From an uncultured Eubacteriales bacterium (lineage in GTDB: Bacteria > Bacillota > Clostridia > Oscillospirales > Acutalibacteraceae): 19,471 bases of DNA. The stretch covers positions 3,334 through 22,804 of the forward strand of contig CAQKRU010000012.1 in NCBI GenBank assembly GCA_948823415.1, read 5' to 3'. This document shows positions 15,214-19,471 of this stretch, piece by piece (the first letter of the stretch is position 1; each line of letters begins with the position of its first letter). Made by a program: the position numbers and the translations under genes. The notes beneath the pieces were generated by a model. It saw only the letters and a list, made by a program, of their open reading frames with translations, had not been told where the DNA came from and did not search any database.

Positions 15214-16134
15214 GTGAGTGAGATTATTGAGTTTTTGGTTGATGAAAACGGCGCAGGGAAGCGGTTGGACAAAGTTATAGATGCTAATGTTTCGCAGGTT
15301 ACGCGCTCTTATGCGCAAAAGATTATAAAAGAGAATGGCGTTGCCGTTGACGGGATTATTGTTACGGATAAAAATTGCAAGGTGAAAGTGGGGCAGAAGA
15401 TAACGATTGCTTTGCCAGAACCCGAAATTTTGGACTTGACGCCCGAAGATATCCCTATTGACATTGTTTATGAGGACGACGATTTGCTGATTGTGAACAA
15501 GGCTAAGGGGATGGTTGTGCACCCGGCGGCTGGGAACTTTGGTGGGACGCTTGTTAACGCGCTTATGCATCATTGTGGAGGGCGATTATCGAGCATAAAC
15601 GGGACCATCCGGCCTGGGATTGTGCATCGGATTGACAAGGATACTAGTGGACTTTTGATTGTTGCGAAGAATGATTTTGCTCACAAGAATCTAGCTGATC
15701 AGATTAAGGGCCACGATTTTTCTAGAGAATACGAGGCTGTGGTTTATGGAGGTTTTAAGAATGACGAGGGGACGGTTGATGCGCCGATTGGGAGAAATAA
15801 GAATGACCGCAAAAAGATGGCCGTTACCTGTGAAAATTCTAAAAACGCAATTACGCATTACAAGGTGCTGGATAGATACGACGGGTTTACTCATGTACGG
15901 CTGAGGCTTGAGACCGGCAGGACGCATCAGATAAGAGTACATATGGCTCATATTGGGCATCCGGTTGCGGGAGATATTGTTTATGGCCCGAAGAAAGTCA
16001 TCAAAAGCCTCAACGGACAGTGCCTTCACGCTAAGCATATTGGGTTTGTTCACCCGCGAAGTTTAAAGTATATTGAGTTTGAGAGCGATTTGCCGGACTA
16101 TTTTAAGGATTTTTTAAATACGCTTAATGATTAA
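15214..16134 (+). CDS. rluD: Ribosomal large subunit pseudouridine synthase, RluD-like (RluA family)
   Basis: Isomerises uridine to pseudouridine, probably in 23S rRNA. 306 residues: an N-terminal S4 RNA-binding domain (about 14-75, with GKRLDKVIDANV and VTRSYAQKIIKENGV) followed by the RluA catalytic domain. The catalytic motif HRIDKDTSGLLIVAK places the nucleophilic Asp at 141. ETGRTHQIRVHMAHIGHPVAGD near the C-terminus is also diagnostic. S4 plus catalytic domain fits RluD-type enzymes, but exact site specificity within the RluA family cannot be read from sequence. The start is GTG at 15214, with AGGGG (15199-15203) overlapping the end of lspA, so the two are probably coupled. Confidence 0.92.
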   Translation: MSEIIEFLVDENGAGKRLDKVIDANVSQVTRSYAQKIIKENGVAVDGIIVTDKNCKVKVGQKITIALPEPEILDLTPEDIPIDIVYEDDDLLIVNKAKGMVVHPAAGNFGGTLVNALMHHCGGRLSSINGTIRPGIVHRIDKDTSGLLIVAKNDFAHKNLADQIKGHDFSREYEAVVYGGFKNDEGTVDAPIGRNKNDRKKMAVTCENSKNAITHYKVLDRYDGFTHVRLRLETGRTHQIRVHMAHIGHPVAGDIVYGPKKVIKSLNGQCLHAKHIGFVHPRSLKYIEFESDLPDYFKDFLNTLND

Positions 16135-16168
16135 AAAGATTTAGGTAAAAGAGGGGAGGGGAGCTTGG

Positions 16169-17722
16169 TTGGAAAAGAAGAAGACTTCGAATATGGCGGC
16201 GCTTATAAGCATTGAGCCTGGCTTGGTTAGGATGAGGATCTCGAAGCTAAAAAATGACACGTTGGTGGACGTTGACAGGCTTGAGAAGCAGACGAAACTT
16301 GGGCACGAAATTTTTAATAATAAGAAAATAAGCTTTGAGACTTTGCGCGAAATCTCGGGCATTTTGAGGAATTATTCTAACGTTTTGAAGGAGTACAATA
16401 TTAAAAATTGCCGGGTTATTGCCTGTGCGCTGCTGCACGAGGCCGAAAATTGCGCTTATATTGTTGACCAGATTAAAATTCAAAACGACATGAATGTTAG
16501 GATTTTGGAGGATCGGCAGGAGAAAAGTCTGGTTTATTTTGAGATTTTATGCGCGCTTCAAAGTTCTAAATATAAAAACCTCGATAAAACCTTGATTTCT
16601 TATATTGGCGCCGGGAATATTGGGTTTTCTATTTATGATCGAGAGAAGATCTTGTTTTCGCAGAATATTGATATGGGCTCCTCGAAGCTGTACGAACTTT
16701 TGGAGCCGGTTCGGGAACAGACCGCAGATTTTAGCTTGGTTGTTGAAGAGTACTTGGAGCGGATGATTGGCCGGATAAAGTTTCCTCTTGATAACTCGGA
16801 AATCGAAAATTTGATTGTTTCGGGGAGCGAGATAAACTTAATTGCAAGTTTGTGCGGCGCTAAAGAGGTTGACGGCATTTACGATATTAGCCCTTCGGCT
16901 GTGAATGGGCTTTATGACCAAATTAAAAATATCTCGGTTCAGGCTATTAGCGACCGGTACGACGTGAGTGTTAAGAATGCTCAGCTTTTGTTTACGGCTT
17001 TGGCCATATATTCTCGGATTTTAAAAATGACGAACGCTAAGAGGATTTTGTCGCCAAAGGTTGAGCTTTGGGACGCTGTTATGAAGCAAATTTTATCTTC
17101 TAAAATAGAAAAAAAGTTTGAGGAACATATCGGCGTTAGTGCTATTTTTTGCGCAAAGGTCTTGTCGTATCACTTTTATTTTAGCCAGGAGCACATCGAG
17201 GCCACCCACCACTACGCTACGCTTATTTTTGATAGTCTGAAAAAGCTGCATGGGCTTGATAAGCGGAAAAAATTATTTTTGGACTTGGCTGTGATGCTGC
17301 ATGAAGTCGGCTATTATGTTAACTCTAAAGACCCGCGGGCGAGCACTTTTGACATAATTGAAAACGTGGACCTTTACGGCCTCACCGAGGCGGACGTGCT
17401 TTTGGTTGCGAATATCGTCCGCTATAATGAGCTTACTACCCCTACTTTGGAGGACGCTGAGTACCGGCGGCTGACTGACTCTGAACGGCTGCTGGTTTCT
17501 AAACTGGTGGCTATATTTCGGCTCAGCAACGCATTGGATAAGTCGAAAAAGCAAAAGCTCAAAAATATAAAGATAAAAGTTTTGGACGAAAGCCTTGTAA
17601 TTACGGCCGAAAGCGACGATAATGTGTACTTGGAGAAGTGGGCTGTTGCAAAATGCGGCGAGTTTTTTGAAGAAGTTTTTGGGCTAAAGGTGCGGCTGGA
17701 TGTAAAGAGCGGGCTGATATAA
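16169..17722 (+). CDS. Divergent Ppx/GppA-like protein with C-terminal HD-type domain
   Basis: 517 residues with the layout of exopolyphosphatase/guanosine-pentaphosphatase proteins: an ASKHA-fold pair over about 1-300 and an HD-type helical domain after about 320. It lies 25 nt before ppk1, which supports a polyphosphate role. Key motifs are eroded. The first phosphate loop reads ISIEPGLVR (13-21) where active enzymes have DIGSNS. The EEEA region reads EDRQEKS (114-120). The second loop reads YIGAGN (145-150) where active enzymes have DIGGGS, losing the Asp. In the HD domain, H347/H348 are present, but His-Asp reads LHEVG (H378-E379) and the next expected His is missing from KDPRASTFD. It may be catalytically weak, or a regulatory or structural relative; activity is unproven. 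The TTG start follows GAGGGGAGGGGAG (16151-16163). Confidence 0.78.
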   Translation: MEKKKTSNMAALISIEPGLVRMRISKLKNDTLVDVDRLEKQTKLGHEIFNNKKISFETLREISGILRNYSNVLKEYNIKNCRVIACALLHEAENCAYIVDQIKIQNDMNVRILEDRQEKSLVYFEILCALQSSKYKNLDKTLISYIGAGNIGFSIYDREKILFSQNIDMGSSKLYELLEPVREQTADFSLVVEEYLERMIGRIKFPLDNSEIENLIVSGSEINLIASLCGAKEVDGIYDISPSAVNGLYDQIKNISVQAISDRYDVSVKNAQLLFTALAIYSRILKMTNAKRILSPKVELWDAVMKQILSSKIEKKFEEHIGVSAIFCAKVLSYHFYFSQEHIEATHHYATLIFDSLKKLHGLDKRKKLFLDLAVMLHEVGYYVNSKDPRASTFDIIENVDLYGLTEADVLLVANIVRYNELTTPTLEDAEYRRLTDSERLLVSKLVAIFRLSNALDKSKKQKLKNIKIKVLDESLVITAESDDNVYLEKWAVAKCGEFFEEVFGLKVRLDVKSGLI

Positions 17723-17723
17723 T
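17715..17723 (+). promoter_or_regulatory. Possible extended -10 overlapping the ppx-like stop codon
   Basis: TGATATAAT, the same 9-mer as at 197-205 and 9075-9083, spans the end of the Ppx-like gene (its stop is TAA at 17720-17722). No acceptable -35 is found 16-18 bp upstream. If used, it would start transcription only a few bases before the ppk1 ribosome binding site. Coincidence is quite possible. Confidence 0.25.
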
Positions 17724-17747
17724 TTTGCCTTTTGGAGGTGCTTTTTC

Positions 17748-19471
17748 ATGGAGAATCGCAAGCGGATCCCTTATAATAACCGGGAGTTGAGCTGGCTGGA
17801 CTTTAATTATAGGGTTCTTGACGAGGCTTTTCGGAAGGATAACCCAATTTTTGAGCGGGTGAAGTTTTTGTCGATTGCGGCCTCTAATTTGGACGAGTTT
17901 TTTATGGTGCGCGTGGCCGGAATCATGGAGCAAATCAATTTGGGCTATAAGAAGAAAGACCCGGCGGGACTTACGCCAAAGCAACAGCTTTTTAAGATAA
18001 ATGAGAAGGCTCATGGCTTTTTAAATAAAATGTATCAATGCTTTAAGAAGTCGATCAAGCCGGCCTTGGCGCAGAAAAATATTCATTTTTTGGAAATTAA
18101 AGATTTAAATGCGATTCAAAAAAAATTTGTTGACGACTATTTTAATAAGATAATTTTTCCGGTACTGACGCCGCTTGCTGTGGATCAGAGCCGGCCGTTT
18201 CCACTGCTTTCTAACAAGAGCTTAAATTTGGCGGTTAGGCTTTTAAAAAATGGCGAGACTAATTTTGCGTTAGTCCAGGTGCCGTCCATTTTGCCGCGTT
18301 TTTTAGAGTTGCCCTCTACTGATGAGGAGAAAAAATTTTTTATTTTGATTGAGGATATCATAACAAAAAAGTTGCCGCAACTGTTTGAGCTGCACAAGAT
18401 AAAGGCGTGCTGCCAGTTCCGGGTTACCCGAAATTCGGATTTGGAAATTGACGAAGAGGCCGCAGATTTGTTAGTCGAGGTGCAGCGGTCGATAAAAAAA
18501 CGGCGTCGTGGCGAGCCTGTGCGGTTAGAGCTGCTGAAGGGGTGCGACAAAAAGACGAGAGAGTTTTTGGTGAAGATGCTTTCGATGCGGGAGGAGGACA
18601 TTTACGAGCTTTCGGGGCCGATTGACCTCACGTTTTTAATGAAATTTTCGCAGCTCAGCGGATTTGATAAATTTCGTTTTGCGCCGCTTGTTCCGGTTGA
18701 TCCTCCTGCTGACTTTTGGGGCTGTGACTCTATTTTTGATGCGATCAAACAACGAGATCGATTGGTGCACCATCCGTACGAGAGTTTTAATGCGGTGGTA
18801 AGATTTATAAATCAGGCCGCCGATGACCCCGACATTTTGGCCATAAAGCAAACGCTTTACCGAGTTAGCGGGAATTCGCCGATAATTGATGCTTTGATAA
18901 AGGCGGCAGAAAACGGCAAGCAAGTCACGGTCTTGGTGGAGTTAAAGGCTCGATTTGATGAGGAAAATAATGTGAACTGGGCCAGGAAACTTGAGCGTGC
19001 CGGCTGCCACGTTATTTATGGCTTATATGGGCTTAAGACGCATTGTAAGATCTTGCTTGTTGTGCGCAAGGAGAGTGACGGCATTAAGCGGTATGTTCAT
19101 ATGTCCACCGGCAATTACAACGATTTCACCGCGAGGGTCTACACCGACATTGGCTTTTTTACCTGCAGAGAGAGCTTTGGCGCCGATGCTTCTTCGCTGT
19201 TTAACACTTTGACGGGATATTCTCGGCCACCGGAGTACAGCAAGCTGATTGTGGCGCCAAACAAGATGAGAAGTTTTTTTGAAAAAATGATAGAAAGCGA
19301 GATGAAAAACGCGAAAAAAGGCTTGCCCTCGGGCATTACAATAAAGATAAATTCGCTTGTGGACGAAGAGATGATTCGGCTATTTTACCGTGCCTCTCAA
19401 GAGGGCGTGAAGATTAACCTGATTGTGCGCGGGATTTGCTGCTTGATTCCCGGCCTTAAGGGGATTAGCGA
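17748..19471 (+). CDS. ppk1: Polyphosphate kinase 1 (partial, runs off right edge)
   Basis: Reversibly polymerises the ATP gamma-phosphate into inorganic polyphosphate at the membrane or in the cytoplasm. The reading frame is open from the ATG at 17748 to the window end, about 574 of the usual 690-720 residues. The N-terminal domain opens with NRELSWLDFNYRVL and SNLDEFFMVRVAG, diagnostic for Ppk1. The following domain has FPVLTPLAVD, FPLLSNKSLN and QFRVTRNSD. The phospholipase-D-like catalytic domain shows LAIKQTLYR, VELKARFDEENN and GLKTHCK with the autophosphorylated His at 432, then HMSTGNYN. The visible end, IVRGICCLIPGLKGIS, precedes the second catalytic His, which lies outside the window. 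The start has GGAGGTG (17734-17740) 7 nt upstream. Confidence 0.96.
   Translation, partial: MENRKRIPYNNRELSWLDFNYRVLDEAFRKDNPIFERVKFLSIAASNLDEFFMVRVAGIMEQINLGYKKKDPAGLTPKQQLFKINEKAHGFLNKMYQCFKKSIKPALAQKNIHFLEIKDLNAIQKKFVDDYFNKIIFPVLTPLAVDQSRPFPLLSNKSLNLAVRLLKNGETNFALVQVPSILPRFLELPSTDEEKKFFILIEDIITKKLPQLFELHKIKACCQFRVTRNSDLEIDEEAADLLVEVQRSIKKRRRGEPVRLELLKGCDKKTREFLVKMLSMREEDIYELSGPIDLTFLMKFSQLSGFDKFRFAPLVPVDPPADFWGCDSIFDAIKQRDRLVHHPYESFNAVVRFINQAADDPDILAIKQTLYRVSGNSPIIDALIKAAENGKQVTVLVELKARFDEENNVNWARKLERAGCHVIYGLYGLKTHCKILLVVRKESDGIKRYVHMSTGNYNDFTARVYTDIGFFTCRESFGADASSLFNTLTGYSRPPEYSKLIVAPNKMRSFFEKMIESEMKNAKKGLPSGITIKINSLVDEEMIRLFYRASQEGVKINLIVRGICCLIPGLKGIS

Noticed and set aside
1..19471. 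CRISPR array, tRNA or rRNA genes, insertion sequences, prophage or defence genes
   Set aside because: No spaced repeats, transposase, cloverleaf-like or rRNA-like segments were recognised; gene content is core housekeeping throughout.

Overview
The window is a compact, housekeeping-rich stretch of a low-to-moderate GC Firmicute, most likely an uncultured member of the Clostridia. The evidence is SepF next to DivIVA, a MutL that carries its own endonuclease motif, a bacterial-type (type 1) IleRS, strong purine-rich Shine-Dalgarno sites, and frequent TTG starts (4 of 14 genes, plus one GTG). I cannot name a genus from the sequence alone. All fourteen convincing genes lie on the + strand. No tRNA, rRNA, CRISPR array or insertion sequence was seen.

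Layout. Bases 1-244 hold a low-complexity tract that may be the 5' end of a divergent, membrane-anchored gene, followed by a promoter. Bases 245-1830 encode a two-gene ABC exporter of the Wzm/Wzt (TagG/TagH) polysaccharide type. Bases 1846-9059 are a promoter followed by miaB-mutS-mutL-miaA: two tRNA A37 modification enzymes flanking the two core mismatch-repair proteins, with mutL and miaA overlapping by 4 nt. Bases 9072-10435 are a promoter and a membrane-anchored HlyD/adaptor-like protein of unknown role. Bases 10436-10651 are a 216-nt regulatory gap with a near-consensus sigma-A promoter and a leader hairpin. Bases 10652-16134 run sepF-divIVA-ileS-lspA-rluD (division, cell poles, aminoacylation, lipoprotein processing, rRNA pseudouridylation). 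Bases 16169-19471 hold a degenerate Ppx/GppA-HD protein followed closely by ppk1, which runs off the right edge.

How the genes work together. MiaA prenylates A37 of tRNAs and MiaB then methylthiolates it. MutS recognises mismatches and MutL nicks the nascent strand. SepF tethers FtsZ to the membrane while DivIVA marks curved membrane at septa and poles. LspA completes lipoprotein maturation. Ppk1 makes polyphosphate, and the adjacent Ppx-like protein would be expected to sense or hydrolyse it, although its active-site motifs look eroded.

I did not find a clearly new biological system; most of the content is ordinary core genome. The items most worth a second look are the eroded Ppx-HD protein coupled to ppk1, the RNA hairpins before sepF and between ileS and lspA, the in-frame 30-bp tandem repeat inside miaB, the possibly frameshifted divergent gene at the left edge, and a shared 12-mer extended -10 promoter core. 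No gene-free stretch exceeds 300 bases.
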